Positions 33,951 through 45,982 of a stretch of DNA of 64,000 nt are shown one piece after another. The notes under the pieces are model-generated. The model was not told where the DNA came from, did no database searches, and was given only the letters and a program-made list of their open reading frames with translations. Origin of the DNA: Candidula unifasciata (taxonomy: Eukaryota > Mollusca > Gastropoda > Stylommatophora > Geomitridae). The position numbers and the translations under genes are program-made. Location: contig CAJHNH020004890.1 of the NCBI GenBank assembly GCA_905116865.2, positions 1,945,478 to 2,009,477 on the forward strand, given 5' to 3'. How positions within the stretch are numbered: the first letter of the stretch is position 1; every line of letters starts with the position of its first letter.

Positions 33951-36900
33951 AAAATGTGCTAAGTGGCAAATGAATAAAGCGTAAATTTGAAATAATTAAT
34001 GTATGAAGAGAAATGAATGCAAAAGGATTTAGGTTCTTTGGGGGTGTGCAGGGGAGGGCTCGGGGTAATTAAGACCACAGAATCTGGCCCTTGTGCTCAA
34101 GCTCAGGCTCTGTAGCAGCGGCGAAGATGAAATACTTTGGGTAGATTTATAACTCCACATTTTGCCCGGGCAGTGCCGTTAGGTTACTCTTTTCGATTTT
34201 CAACTGCCAAAGGATTTTTTAAGTGCGCATCAATACACACGGCCGTCCCATCTCGCTACCAAGAGACCAGAGGGAATTACTTGAAGTCCAAGATTAAACC
34301 CGGAACCACTAGCACTCGAGGCGGACAAAAGAAACCTAGAGAATAAACATGCACTGGTTCAGAAGAGTAGATTGTATTTCATGAAAATAAAATACATAAA
34401 TTCTGAAGTGACTGGGAATAAAAAGACTCTTGTTGAAAGAAATTCAAAGAAAGAAAAAGAGGCACAAATCATTCAGGTGCCATCTCCACAACAACTCTCT
34501 TTTCATCGCATGTTTTTTCAGAACCTCTGCATTTCAATATTTTTTTTTTTGTTTACTTAAAATACGACTTCCCCCCCCCCCCCCCCCCCCCTGTTCATCA
34601 ACATCTTCAGAGGCTCGCTTTCATCACAATGAAGACAACTGAATCATTTCTGTGACATGAAAAGATATACCATTCTTTGAAAAACTATACCAAAGAGTGA
34701 ACAGAAGCAAAATGTAGACAAGACAAGGACAATATCAAGAGGTGGACGAACAGGTCTGAAATGATGTTTGCTATCAAAATAAGAGACATGGTGTGTGAAT
34801 ATTGATTAGCTCCAACCTTCATTGTTAAAACTGCACCTGATTGACAGAGACCCATATAGGATCGAAGGGAAAGACAAGACCTCTCACACCTAGGTAATGG
34901 TGGTCATTACAGAATGTAACAGGAAGCAGTTAGGACAGACAAGGCTGATATCGATTGCTGATTGTCGTTGACGCCATCCACGTATGCAGAAACATCGCTC
35001 CCAGGACACAATTATTTAGGCTAGAGCATATATTTGGTTATACCCTGCATACACTTGCAACGGAAGCGATGCGATGTACTTGTGCGACTGTAAGTTCCTG
35101 TCATTATTCACACTACTATTTCAGTTTGCTACGAAACCAGAGGAAGACAAACCACATTCTGTAGACGCATTATGATACGGAGAAAACTAAAGCACGTTGT
35201 GACAAAAGGAAAGTTTGACAGGAAGACAAGCTGGGGGAGTGTGGGTGTCACATAATAACACCAACTCCCCTACAATAGATCTGTCCACAGGCTGAACACC
35301 CTTATACTAATTGATGTATTTATATCTCGGACAGTCTGTCCGCAGATATATAGTTCTTTGGTTATGGGGAGTCCGAATGTGACAAATGTACGACCAAGGG
35401 AGCAGAAGCGTTTTGTCGCGGTGGCCTTTTGACCGTTACTGACGACAAACTGTTTTGCCAGATAATTGTCATCAGCATGGAATGTCTGAAAATCCACCAA
35501 ACATCTGAGTGGTAGTTCGGTTCCCCAGTCAACCGTTAACCTGACAAGCCAGCCAGCATTGCAGTGTCATCTCCTCATATCGAGAGCCGTTTCCGAGGTC
35601 GATGTCAGTGAGTCGCTGAAAGGAGTTTTTGGTCTACCGAGTCGTTCGAGAAGTCAGGGGGCTGTGAAGATTTACACTTCTTGTCACAGAAGAGTTTCTG
35701 AATTCTAATCAGATAAGTCGGCGATTATGCAGGAATATTACAGCAGCCTAGACCCAAATGTCATCAGTAATCTCTCTCCGCCCTCCAGGCGATGATGACG
35801 GTGGAAATGTGAGAGGCCCTCAAAGGAGACCCGTGCTCTAATATTGATCTTTCAAGCAAATTTTGAACTTTCGTTCTGTTCCAATTGTTTCTATATTTCG
35901 TCTTGACTCGCCGCAGCGCCCTAATTACATTATATTCCTTGTTCAGAAAGTTTCCTGTTCTTAGAAGAAAATTGTCTTGATTGAATTGTCAGAAGTGTAA
36001 CCATGTTTTGTCAGACCCACTGTTGTATATTCGTTCAATTGTGTTAACGTTGTTTTCTAGTCTGGAAGCAAACAGTGTGATGTGGAAGTCAGGCTGAGTT
36101 GTACCCGAAGATTCATAACAATTCCGTAGAGTCAGCACTCGAGTCGCCTCATCCCTGAGATAAGCTGAATGTATGTTTGAACCAAAGACTTAGCTTCTAG
36201 ACAAACGAGAGCCATTTTTCAGAACACCCCTTTCTCAAAGTACTTAAGGATTTTAGGGAAATAATCCTGAAGTAAAGGTACTTGACAAAACTGCCTTACG
36301 ACAGTGGGAGTTGGCAGGAGGCGGGGTGTTGGGGTTGGATAAGGAATAAAGATCCTCGACTGTCTGACATCATTCTATAAAATAACATATGTATCAGAAA
36401 TGATGCAATGCCCGAGATAGATAGATGTGGTTTGAACATAATACCAAAGCATAGACTAGCAGTAATAGCACCAGCAGCAGCAGCACAAGAAGAAGAAAAA
36501 GAAGAAGAAGAAGAATAGACGGTGGGGTGAAAGAAGAGGAGAAGAAGAAAAAGAGGAAGTTGAAGAACGAGGAGTAGGAGAAGCAAACCTATCATCACAT
36601 TCCTCGTGATCTTTCTGAACATCATCATCCTAACCATCATCTTTCACTACATCAATATAAAAATGATGTTTTTTTTTTTTTTTTTTAAACCGTTTACGTA
36701 TCCACATAAACCTCCGGCTGTGGTGTTCTAGATTCAGTCGTTTGAGGGCATTTTCAGCCATCTGAGAATCGTTCGCCCTCGCTCCCTGCCCGACCGAGGT
36801 TCTTACATCGTCGTTGTCGACACCAATATCACCACTTGTCGTCCCGTTTCACTCGTATAGGGATTGCAGTATTGTCCTCCTGTGGTTCTATACTGTGCTA

Positions 36901-37079
36901 CCTATTTATGGAATCCAGTCTAGCTTCTTTGGCCTTTCTCAGTAAAGTTAGTCTGTTTCTTTTGGATATTTTTTTATTAAAACTAATTTATTTCACATTT
37001 TAGTGTTTGTTTAGTGATGCTCACTACAACAATTCAATATTTCACCATCTTCTTTCTCTTTAACTGTTGATACGAGCGG
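33951..37079. other. 3.1 kb without recognisable genes
   Basis: AT-rich DNA with a poly-C tract (about 34569-34590), a degenerate GAA-rich patch (36487-36560) and a poly-T run (36668-36686). No coding exon, RNA gene or known element was recognised. Confidence 0.5.
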
Positions 37080-37084
37080 TGGTC

Positions 37085-37310
37085 AGACATGTGGCGGTAG
37101 ATAACTGCGGTTGTGTGGTGGATAGAGGTCAGGTGGTCTTAGGTTCAAATCCGCATATTTAAGTTTGTAATAAATGAGTAAGGATTTCTAGGTCACCCAT
37201 GTTTAAAATTGATACGGGATATTTCCTGGGAAGTAAAGGCCACACCACTAGTTTGTGAAGACTGCTCTGTAATATGGGGATCTAGAACCATATGTACGAT
37301 GTATCAATAG
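37085..37310 (+). repeat. tRNA-derived SINE, degenerate
   Basis: A-box-like GTGTGGTGGATAGAGGTC and B-box-like AGGTTCAAATCC near 37143 are well placed. The body shares CCTGGGAAGTAAAGGCC with family A. Confidence 0.6.
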
Positions 37311-37360
37311 GGTGACAAAGTTCCTTATTATTATTTTTAACTACAAAGTAAAAACTTCTG

Positions 37361-37387
37361 TGGGGGGGGGGGGGGGGGGGGGGGGGG
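37361..37387. repeat. Poly-G tract
   Basis: About 26 consecutive G. Confidence 0.95.
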
Positions 37388-38282
37388 TAGGACATGTGTT
37401 CTACAGGCCTAAAAAGAGTTGTGATCTATTTCAGCATGATGGTAGTTGTGATCTATTTTCACATGGTGGTAACCGTTTTAGATCATCAACTGGTGAGAAC
37501 ATTCGTCCACATCTCGCCAGTTCGAATAGTGGAAACATCACCGCGATAAAATCCCATGAACATCAAACACCATTTTGTGAGGGAAATCAAATTTGTGCGT
37601 GGGGCTGATTATAACTTGATGTATCAATTGATATGACGTGGTATTCACGCTAGCAACGTTTGAAAATATATTTGCTAGAGCTAACCGGAATCGTTGTAAA
37701 TTGAAGTTTCTTGACCCGATGGTGCAGTTAAGCATTTGCTTGAGCAAGTACCAGGTGATTTGTAGAAAAAAAAAAAAAATTACTAACCCACATACATACA
37801 ATCGGAAACTGTTTGAATATTATCTTACTGCAGACTATATGCCCCCTTAAAAGATTATAGTATGTTAAACCTATGAAGTATTTCCATCGGATGCCTTTTT
37901 ATTTTTATTTTATAAACTGAAGGTTATTATTGTTCCAAAATGAAGATGCCAGTGGACCGCATCCTAGCGTTTGCACTAACATATATTTGATGTTGATTAT
38001 GTTTATATTATGACATATAAGAAATATAATTTTTGGTATAGGCTTATCACTATACTTTTCAAATACTTTTAGTAATTTAAGAATAATTAGATAACATTCC
38101 ACTTTTACTGTACTTTTTTAAAACGTTCAGTAATGTAAGTATAATTAGAGGACATTCCAACGTTTGTAATTAAGACAAAGATGTTCGAAACTTTTTTTTA
38201 AAAATCCTATTGTTATTATTATTTTCAGCTATGAAATGAGGTACGAGTAAATAACTGTATGCAAGAAGTAGGGACTACAGGT
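37388..38282. other. No recognisable feature
   Basis: AT-rich non-coding DNA with an A tract near 37768. Confidence 0.5.
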
Positions 38283-38395
38283 TGAATGGGCTTTTCGAGA
38301 CTTGCGTCCGGAAGATTCTCAACCAAATGGTGCCACTTTGTGTTATTGAGTGTTTATCTCTCGTTAGGCTATCCTGAGGGGTTTGACTGTCACTC
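38283..38395 (+). repeat. Dispersed repeat family B, diverged copy
   Basis: GGTGCCACTTTGTGTTATTG, GTGTTTATCTCTCGTTAGGC and ATCCTGAGGGGTT follow the family B order. Confidence 0.55.
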
Positions 38396-39419
38396 AAAAG
38401 TATTGTCTATGGAAACTGCATTTTTAAAATTTAGACAAAATGTGTTTTTTTTCTCTCAGTGTCGTTTGACAGATAAGATTACTTTGTTCAACGCCTAGCC
38501 ACTAACTAATGAGAGTGACAAACGGACGTCTAAAAGATAATTTTAATTTAAAAAAAGGTGTTTTTTTCCAACAAAAGTTGTGAAAAATCGATATTCTGAA
38601 AGAACAAATCTAGGACGTGTTGTTTGCGCTTTCTCATAGATACACAGAGAGCAGACTATAAAGTCAACGAGACTTCAAATGTCTCAATTTGCAACATAAA
38701 GGGGGAGATTTAGGTTATGATATGTGATTAGCTCATGTACCCCATGTAAAATGGCTTATCGTTGCTCGCCACCAAGTAGTTCTGAAAAGAGTTCTTGCAT
38801 TTTTGTTGCGATGAAACGAAACATACCCACATACTGTCCCAACCGGCGACGAAGTCAATGGGCGACCTGGTCGCTGATCAGCAAGGACACTTTCCGCTTT
38901 TTGTTCCAGCGTAACGAGTCTAGATTGGGCAGAAAACATCAAAGGCTATGGAGAGGGAGTGGAAAGACAAGTAAAGGACCTGTTCTTTACATTTGTATAG
39001 CCCAATCAGTACTCTGTTAGTTATGTCGTCAGTGACATTACAGGCAAATCAGCACGCTGGATTTGTCAACCGAATTTTAAGGATTTAGTGATTTCTCATC
39101 TTTTGAATATCACTTTGCATGAAATAAACAATTATCTCCATAAACTTGTTGCATCAATTTAACTGTTTCAATAGCGCTTTTATTGAGTTTAAAAAAGAAT
39201 TTAATGTTAGCTGTTTTCTTCGTGCTGATTACGTAACAATGCACCGCTGACTATGTCAACAAAATGACTGCTTGTTTGTTGTCTGCTTTTCGAGCGGCGA
39301 TGAAAAGTTGCCAGATCATAGATGAATGTTGCTTCTTTAGATTCCATGCTTTGCTTCATAGATGTCATTTTTTTCTTGGCCATATTAAAATCAGTCTTAT
39401 TACTTAATTATCGGACCTC
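38396..39419. other. No gene; possible old SINE A fragment
   Basis: Near 38975-39070 the order AAGGACC.., CCCAATCAG.. and GTCAGTGACAT.. weakly matches SINE family A. Otherwise nothing is recognised. Confidence 0.4.
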
Positions 39420-39811
39420 GTATATACTGCTGATTGTGTCATTGTCTGCAGGAATTGAATTGATGATTGTGTGTTTCTCTGTAGGTACATAGATTAATTA
39501 CTGACTAAAGTGTTGTCTGCAGGCACATGTAATAAATTGATTGCCGAACCTTTATCTTCAGGGACAGCGTATGAATTGCTGACTGTTTCTTTGTCTGTAG
39601 GTACATACAATTAATTATTGACTGAGCCTTGGTCTGTAGGCGTATTTAATACATTGATGGCCGAATCTTTGTCTTCAGGGACAGGGTATAAATTGCTGAT
39701 TGTGTCTTTGTTTGTAGGTACAGACGATACAGACTATTGATTACTGACTAAGCCTTTGTCTGCGGGTATATGAGATAAATAACTGACTATGTCATTGTCT
39801 ACAGGCGTAGG
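39420..39811 (-). repeat. Decayed tail repeats downstream of GPCR copy 1
   Basis: Irregular units of the type CTTTGTCTGCAGGTACA and AATTGCTGATTGTGTCTTTG continue the coding tail repeats beyond the stop. They match 51182-51439 downstream of copy 2, so the repeat array once extended further 3'. Confidence 0.7.
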
Positions 39812-40376
39812 TCATGTATTGCTGTTTAAGTCTTTGTCTAAAATTGTTGGTACAGTAGCGACCATTTTGTTGCAGGCAGCACTTTCTGTCGAAGAAAATT
39901 TTGCATTTTCTTGATTTAATTGTAAAGTTATTTTCAAAGTATCTTTCATCACAGGATGTATCCCGTTAACCACTTTCTTGTCAGTAGTTAGTAACGATGT
40001 AGTTTTGACGGCGTCTTTGTCTGTAATAACTGGTGAACTCATCTTGAAAATGTCTTTGTTTCTGTATGATGTGCGGTTATTGCTATCACTATAGTCGTCT
40101 ATGATAACAGGTGATATTTTCTGAACGGTGTCTTTGTCTGAAATTACTGATGAAATAATTTTGGTTGTATGGTCTATGTCTGAAACTACTGAGGAATTAA
40201 TGTTGACAGTGTGGTCTTTGTCTGAAATTACTGAAGAAGTAATGTTGACAGTTTTGACTTGATCTATAAATACTAATGAAGTAATATTGACAACATCTTC
40301 GTTCCAAATTTCTGGCAAAGCAATATTGACCGTGTCTTCGTCTGTAATTACTGGTGAACTAATGTTAACAGCGTCT
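39812..40376 (-). pseudogene. Stranded C-tail frame of GPCR copy 1
   Basis: About 168 codons stay open after the premature stop of copy 1, in another frame. They encode the same repeat-rich tail as copy 2 (VISDKDHTV-type units, then a KITLQLNQENAKF block), with one extra unit of about 14 residues relative to copy 2. Continued openness suggests that the frameshift is young, or that it is an assembly error. Confidence 0.85.
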
Positions 40377-43300
40377 TCACTTGTTAATTTCTAATGATGT
40401 TAGATGGACCGTGTCTGGCTCAGGATATGGTTCCACCGTAAAAGGAACTTCCGACGTTTGGGTGACTGGGACCCGTCTATCAGCGGAGGAGGATTTCCCT
40501 GCAGGGTCCTCCTCTTGACCGATCCTACCCGATCTTTCTAGAGAGCTGATATTGGCTTTCCTGAACATGCCACACAGCTCCTTCCTGAACCTGGATCCAG
40601 TAACACAGTACAGGATGAAGTTGACTGAGTTGTTTGTGTACATCACCAGGTTGACAACCGTGTACACAAGAGTTAAAACCGCACTGTTGTAAAAGGATGA
40701 CTGAAACTGCAATTTCGGCCTCACAATGAAATAAACGCTCACTGGGGTTGTGGTGATCAGGAATACACTGTTGAGGATCAGAAGGATGGTGGTCATGGAT
40801 GAAATTCGTTCCACTCTTTTAGTTGCTTTGAGTGATCTTTTAGTCGTCGTATTTTTGAGTGCAAGTTTAGGATCCGGTTTGATGTCTAAAACTGCAACTT
40901 TCCGTGTCTTTCTGCGACTAAGAAAAACCCTTGTAGCAATACATGTGTTTCCTATGATGAGAATAAAGAAGGGTACACAGCAGTAAACGCTGAAGTCGAG
41001 CCATGGGAACAATTCTCCGAAAAACAACGCATATTCACTTGAGACATAATAACAAAAATAACTGGTATTGTTTCTTCTACGAAAGGTTTGCAGATCGACG
41101 CCATACAGAATATGACCATTGATAGCCATCATACCGATCAGTACGCCAATTACGATCAAGACTGAGGACATGCGGGTACAGTAAGACTTAACTTTGTGAG
41201 GAACAAACACCGACAAAATGCGCTCAAAAGTGAAGGCCACTAAGATCCAAACGGAAGTATCCAGGGCCACGTAGACGATCCAGGAGTTGATCTTGCAGCT
41301 CAGATTTGATTTGTTCCTGTAAAAAGATAAGTTCGCTAGTAGTTAGGTTAACCATTATAAGTGATATTATTATTATTTTTTTTTAATGGAGAAACTTTCT
41401 TCAGCATACACAATTCTTTTTTCAAATGTTCTTTAACCTTAACTAAGCGTTCTTTTTCAAGTCTTCTTTAACCTTAACTAAGCATTCTTTTTCCAGTCAT
41501 CTTTAACCTTAACTAGGCGTTCTTTTTCCAGTCATCTTTAACCTTAACTAAGCGTTCTTTTTCAAGTCTTCTTTAACCTTAACTAAGCGTTCTTTTTCCA
41601 GTCATCTTTACCCTTAACTAAGCATTTGTTTCCAGTCATCTTTAACCTTAACTAAGCGTTCTTTTCCCAGTCATCTTTACCCTTAACTAAGCATTAATTT
41701 TCCAGTCATCTTTAACCTTAACTCAGCATTCTTTTTCCAGTCATCTTTACCCTTAACTAAGCATTAATTTTTCAATCATCTTTAACCTTAACTAAGCGTT
41801 CTTTTTCCAGTCATCTTTACCCTTAACTAAGCATTCTTTTTCCAGTCATCAGTCATCTTTAAAAATCTTCTTAACTAAGCGTTCTTTTTCCAGTCATCTT
41901 TACCCTTAACTAAGCATTAATTTTCCAGTCATCTTTAACCTTAACTGAGCATTCTTTTTCCAGTCATCTTTAACCTTAACTAAGCATTCTTTTTCCAGTC
42001 ATCTTTAACCTTAACTAAGCATTAATTTTCCAGTCATCTTTAACCTTAACTGAGCGTTCTTTTTCCAGTCATCTTTAACCTTAACTAAGCGTTCTTTTTC
42101 CAGTCAACTTTAACCTTAACTAAGCATTCTTTTCCAGTCATCTTTAACCTTAACTAAGCATTCTTTTTTTCCAGTCATCTTTACCCTTAACTAAGCATTA
42201 ATTTTCCAGTCATCTTTAACTTTAACTAAGCATTATTTTTTCAATCTTCTTTAACCTTAACTAAGCGTTTTTTTTTCCAATCGTCTTTTAATTTCTGTGT
42301 CTTCCCCACTAATAAAGCCTAAGCCTGGGGTTTAGGTTACTAAATGTCTCCACGTTTCAATATCTGTCCTGTGTAGTTCGTCCAATGTCCCCTCCTTGTC
42401 TATCTTCACTATTTCAGTCACGAAATATCTATTCCCCTCACCACAGTTAGCCCCCCCCCCCCCCCACCCAAGAAAAGCCCCGTAGAACTTCCTGTCTCCT
42501 TTCAAGTCAACATTTAGCTTCAGACAGCTTCTAAAAACCACATGTCTTCCTTTAACTGACAAAGGAGTGATATCTTAACCAAGAAAATTGCATGCCGTTA
42601 AAATTTAGCTCCAAATGACTCTAAGGACCACATTTCTCCATTCAACTGACGCGGTACTAACCAAGAACATTACCTGAGGTCAACACCTGTCAGTGCTATG
42701 ATGAACTGTCGAAGCAGACCTGTGTACAAGACAGATGTGTCAGCCAGCGCCAGAGCGATCAGATAAACGGATGCGTTGGAGGATCTCATGTTCCGTCTAC
42801 ACATCACTGCCACACAAATCAGGTTCCCTATGGTTCCGAAGATGATCAGAATAGGGGCGATAATCTGTGGAATGTCCGTAATAAAGTTGTGACACGATTA
42901 ACTGTAGTGTGATTTCAGTTTGGGAACTGACGTGGTATAGTGGTTAGACGTTGGCTTTTTGATCAGAAAGTCATGGGTTAGGGTCGTGACTAATACGGAC
43001 TTTTTTCAAAAATAACCTTGGCTCCCAGGTCGACCTAGCCTTAAATTGGCACAAGTTAAAGTCATAGGAAGTAAAGGTGTCCGGCTTGACGTTTAAGACA
43101 TCAGACATTATTGCTTACTTACGTCCTTTTCAGGACGTAATTTAGCCCTTATTTAAGCCCCACTCTGGCGTTTTGAAAGGGGTTCCTTCAATATAGGCAT
43201 GCCATAAAATTAGGGACAAATGTCTCGCGGATTCTGGGACCTCATCCACGGTAATCCAATCCACATGGTGGCACAATACTTTGATTGGGTGTTTATCGCT

Positions 43301-43544
43301 TGTGTGATGTCCTAGTGGGGTATAAAGTCACTCAATTAAGATTATCGACTTTCATTAGGGGCAATAACTCCGATAAAATACTGAGGTCTAGCCCCATAAG
43401 ACAGTAATACGTCTGAAGCCGCGAAAGAGGTTCCTTCAGTTTACTGATTTAATTAGGGCAACTAACTTTTGTTTTCACTCTCTATAACTTCATTGCTATT
43501 AAACAAACAAAATTGGTTCAAATGAAGATACTTGTTTTCGTTTG

Positions 43545-43575
<31 letters not shown>

Positions 43576-45772
43576 TGTACAAGTTCAGTCATTATCGGAT
43601 TAATGAATTTTTTAGGGGCAAAAAAGCAACAAGATTCAATTACTGACTATTTTGATTTTGATTAAGGACAAAATATTTTGTTATTTGAAAGGCGATATGA
43701 TTATTCCTATGATATTTTTTTTTTAGTGCTAACTTAAGTTTTCTTTTCACTCTCTATAAATCAGAACCCAAAAAAAAAAAAAAAAAAAAAAAAATTCCAC
43801 AAATGAAGATCTTGTTTTCGTTTTTTGTGTGTGTGCAATAAATCCATATTATCGGAGGTGAAGGAGTAAGTAACAAAAATGCAACAAGGACAATTTCAAG
43901 GAAATGTACAAGTGCACAAAAAAAAAAAAAATGAGAGAGCAAAGTTTTTTTTACAGACCCTTGTCGGGTGTTGGTGGTCCAATGGCCGTTATGTAGAAAA
44001 GCTCGCTCTCCTACGAAATACGCCTGGCCAAATCAAAGGGAGACAAAACAAACTGGAAACACCAAGTAAGAAGAGGGAAGACATGCACAAGTAACAACAG
44101 GGTGGAGAACGAGCGGTCTGAATCGGATAGAGCATCAAGCCCAGAAATGGCGCAAACACTAGTATTTAGTCACGAGAGAGACGCAAATAACACAGACCAC
44201 AAATATAGGCGGAGACTGTTAGCAGCCTCAGCTAGCTAGCAGCAGTCTGAAAGTCGTCGACCTTTTATTTTTTTTTCTCAAAAGGAATTGGAATTGGAAT
44301 TGTCGGGTGTTTTTTTTTTTCTTTCTCGGCACAGCTACCCTTAAAGCAGTTGGATACTTAAAGGGTGGGGGTGGGGGGGGGGGGGGGGGATGGGGACAGT
44401 GCAAATTTAACCTTCAGTTTTATTTAATGCGATGAATGTTTGAGAACTGCTGGTTTAGATCTAAGTCGTTATCAAAGAATTAGGACAGAATCACCATGCT
44501 GAGACACTGTGATCTTAGTCATAATTTTTTTTTAAATATCTGTGCGTAATGTCTGTTCCCATCGTAATGGTAAATTTAATTAAAGGGACTCAATTGTCCG
44601 TTATTTTGAGGCCACGCTCGGGCTGTAGTCGTGGGCCCTAAAATAACCCAACGGTTAAAAGGGGACCTACGCCCGGATGATCCTCATCCGAATGATGGCA
44701 CTTTGTGTCACCAGGTATTGGTCGCTCGCTGTCCGGTTCTGGTGGGGTTTGTTCGTATCTGTGCGTGTCTTTCCTTTTAGTTACCACAATGAAGTTGCAG
44801 TTATTTGTGTCCGAGGTAGCATCATTTGTTTGTTTGTTGTTTAATCGTAGTAATCAGTGTATAAGATCAAACGATCCAAGTTTACTAAGTCAGTAGGCGA
44901 CATCAGAAGACTCGTTTTCTAACTCGTATTGATCATCAGCATACGCAAAGAATGTTCTCTTTGCCTGAATCATTAAGGATGTTATTTCTGTTAGCTTTTC
45001 ATCTGTTATTATAATTTACTGAAAGTAAAAAAATGTATATACATGTTTCAACATTAATGGTTTTCCCCGTAGGTTTTAAGTCGCCATTGTGGAAAGGGAA
45101 AGGTGGGGAGGGTGGGGGGTGCACAATAAACGAACCTCCTAACAAACAAAACAAAAAGTTAGTTGCGTATCCTTTACAGGACGTTGCAGAACCTACCCCA
45201 GTAGTTTGCCACTGCTCCTGGACGGTCGGCTCTTGGTACCACTGTCAACATCAACGAAAGACAAAACGTCCGCAGCTGGGATCGAACCCGGCACCCCGGC
45301 ATTAAGAATCGCGTTTGTAACGCCTAAGCCACAGACGCTGACCTAACTAAGAAGAATGTCGTAAAAGAGACTGATCAGAGGCGTTTCCTCCGAAGTTGAA
45401 GTGCATCTGCCTGAGAGACAAGGAACCAACTGTCTGCAAACAAATAAGGAAGATCTGTAGAGCGTATGTGCAGGCAAAACTCAAGTATTGAAACAAGACT
45501 GAAGTATAGAAGTGGACAAACAACCTGAACTTGTGATCGGGGTTTACAGCTGGTGAACGCGAAGAAGAAAAAAGGACAGAGAACATTATGTAAGGAGCGG
45601 GGCGGGGGGGGGGGGGGCAAGAGGGGTAAGGGGCGGCCAGATATATTGCAAGTACTACTGGTGTCAGGTGAACTCAGGTGTTTTTAAAATTTTACATTAC
45701 TAAAATTGTAGAGTATCTTACCAGCCAGAGATAATGAGCGACAAGGATCTCAGTAGTTCCCGCTCTTGACAT
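40377..45772 (-). CDS. Class A GPCR, tandem copy 1, tail truncated by frameshift
   Basis: Three exons: 45722-45772 (ATG at 45770-45772, 17 codons), 42674-42864 (TM1-TM2) and 40377-41316 (TM3 to stop). All have GT-AG ends and phases 0 and 2. The product is 393 residues. Motifs: GN in TM1 (residue 31), LALAD in TM2 (D59), disulfide Cys 88, FER (E112-R113), Pro in TM5 and TM6, TM7 as NNSVNFILYCVTG, then basic helix 8. Loop 2 carries NNTS glycosylation sequons absent from copy 2. Compared with copy 2, one extra base in TTGTTAATTTC (about 40382-40391) changes the last residues and gives a stop at 40377, leaving a 59-residue tail instead of 233. Plasma-membrane receptor, probably for a peptide; ligand unknown. 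Confidence 0.9.
41404..42290. repeat. About 33-bp intronic minisatellite, roughly 26 copies
   Basis: Unit TTTAACCTTAACTAAGCGTT followed by CTTTTTCCAGTCATC, in intron 2 of GPCR copy 1. Copy 2 has only about three degenerate units at the matching place (53630-53715). On the + strand every unit looks like branch point, pyrimidine tract and CAG, antisense to the gene. Confidence 0.95.
42674..42864 (-). CDS. GPCR copy 1, exon 2 (TM1-TM2)
   Basis: Acceptor GACATTCCACAG before and donor CTCAG|GTAATG after. Encodes residues 18-80 plus two bases of Arg 81, from IIAPILIIFGTIGN to ALTGVDLR. Confidence 0.92.
42920..43440 (+). repeat. SINE family A split by a family B insertion
   Basis: The head ACGTGGTATAGTGGTTAGACG (A box) and GGGTTAGGGTCGTGA (B box) are followed by GGCTCCCAGGTCGACC and GGAAGTAAAGGTGTCCGG. 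The 3' end (TACGTCTGAAGCCGCGAAAG) resumes at about 43390. The interval 43110-43335 is foreign. The matching SINE in copy 2 (54370-54640) lacks this insertion. Confidence 0.85.
43110..43335 (+). repeat. Family B repeat nested in the SINE of copy 1
   Basis: CTGGGACCTCATCCACGGTA, ATGGTGGCACAATACTTTG and GGTGTTTATCGCTTGTGTGA follow the family B order. It is absent from the paralogous site, so it inserted after the duplication (or was precisely lost, which is less likely). Confidence 0.8.
43542..43579. repeat. (GT)n microsatellite
   Basis: Short GT run in intron 1 of GPCR copy 1. Confidence 0.9.
43960..44330 (+). repeat. Dispersed repeat family H copy
   Basis: CTCGCTCTCCTACGAAATAC, GAGAACGAGCGGTCTGA and GCTAGCTAGCAGCAGTC blocks match 49500-49830 and 62175-62445 in order. 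Probably part of a larger retroelement (5' region or ORF1), but it has no recognised domain. Confidence 0.7.
44331..44619. other. Intronic, with poly-G tract
   Basis: Contains a G-rich run at about 44364-44390; nothing else recognised. Confidence 0.5.
44620..44765 (+). repeat. Dispersed repeat family B copy
   Basis: GATGATCCTCATCCGAATGA, TGGCACTTTGTGTCACCAGG and GTTCTGGTGGGGTTT in the family B order. Lies in intron 1 of GPCR copy 1. Confidence 0.7.
45165..45345 (-). repeat. SINE family C copy
   Basis: TTTACAGGACGTTGCAGAAC, GTAGTTTGCCACTGCTCCTG and a tRNA-like head with B box GGGTTCGATCCCAGC (minus strand) near 45270-45300. Confidence 0.85.
45360..45570 (+). repeat. Dispersed repeat family F copy
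   Basis: GAAGTTGAAGTGCATCTGCC, GAGACAAGGAACCAAC and CAGCTGGTGAACGCGAAGAA match 21960-22200. Confidence 0.65.
45722..45772 (-). CDS. GPCR copy 1, exon 1 (start)
   Basis: ATG then MSRAGTTEILVAHYLWL with donor CTG|GTAAGA, phase 0. Joining it to exon 2 gives a continuous TM1 (LVAHYLWL then IIAPILII). Copy 2 has the same exon with Val as its last residue, which supports the start. The predicted extracellular N-terminus is very short, about 10 residues. Confidence 0.85.
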
Positions 45773-45982
45773 TGTATCAAATTGATGCCGACAACAACAA
45801 CGTAGAAATTATCCTTTGATTCGTAAACACCAGGACCGGGTATTGATAATCGAGGCAGACGACAAAAGCTGCACCTCAAATAGCTAAAGAATCAAACTGA
45901 AACGATCAATGTGTCGTCGACACAAGAAAACTCCCCGCACTGAGACAGAAAACGAAAGCATGGACTGTTTATACCGTCTGAG

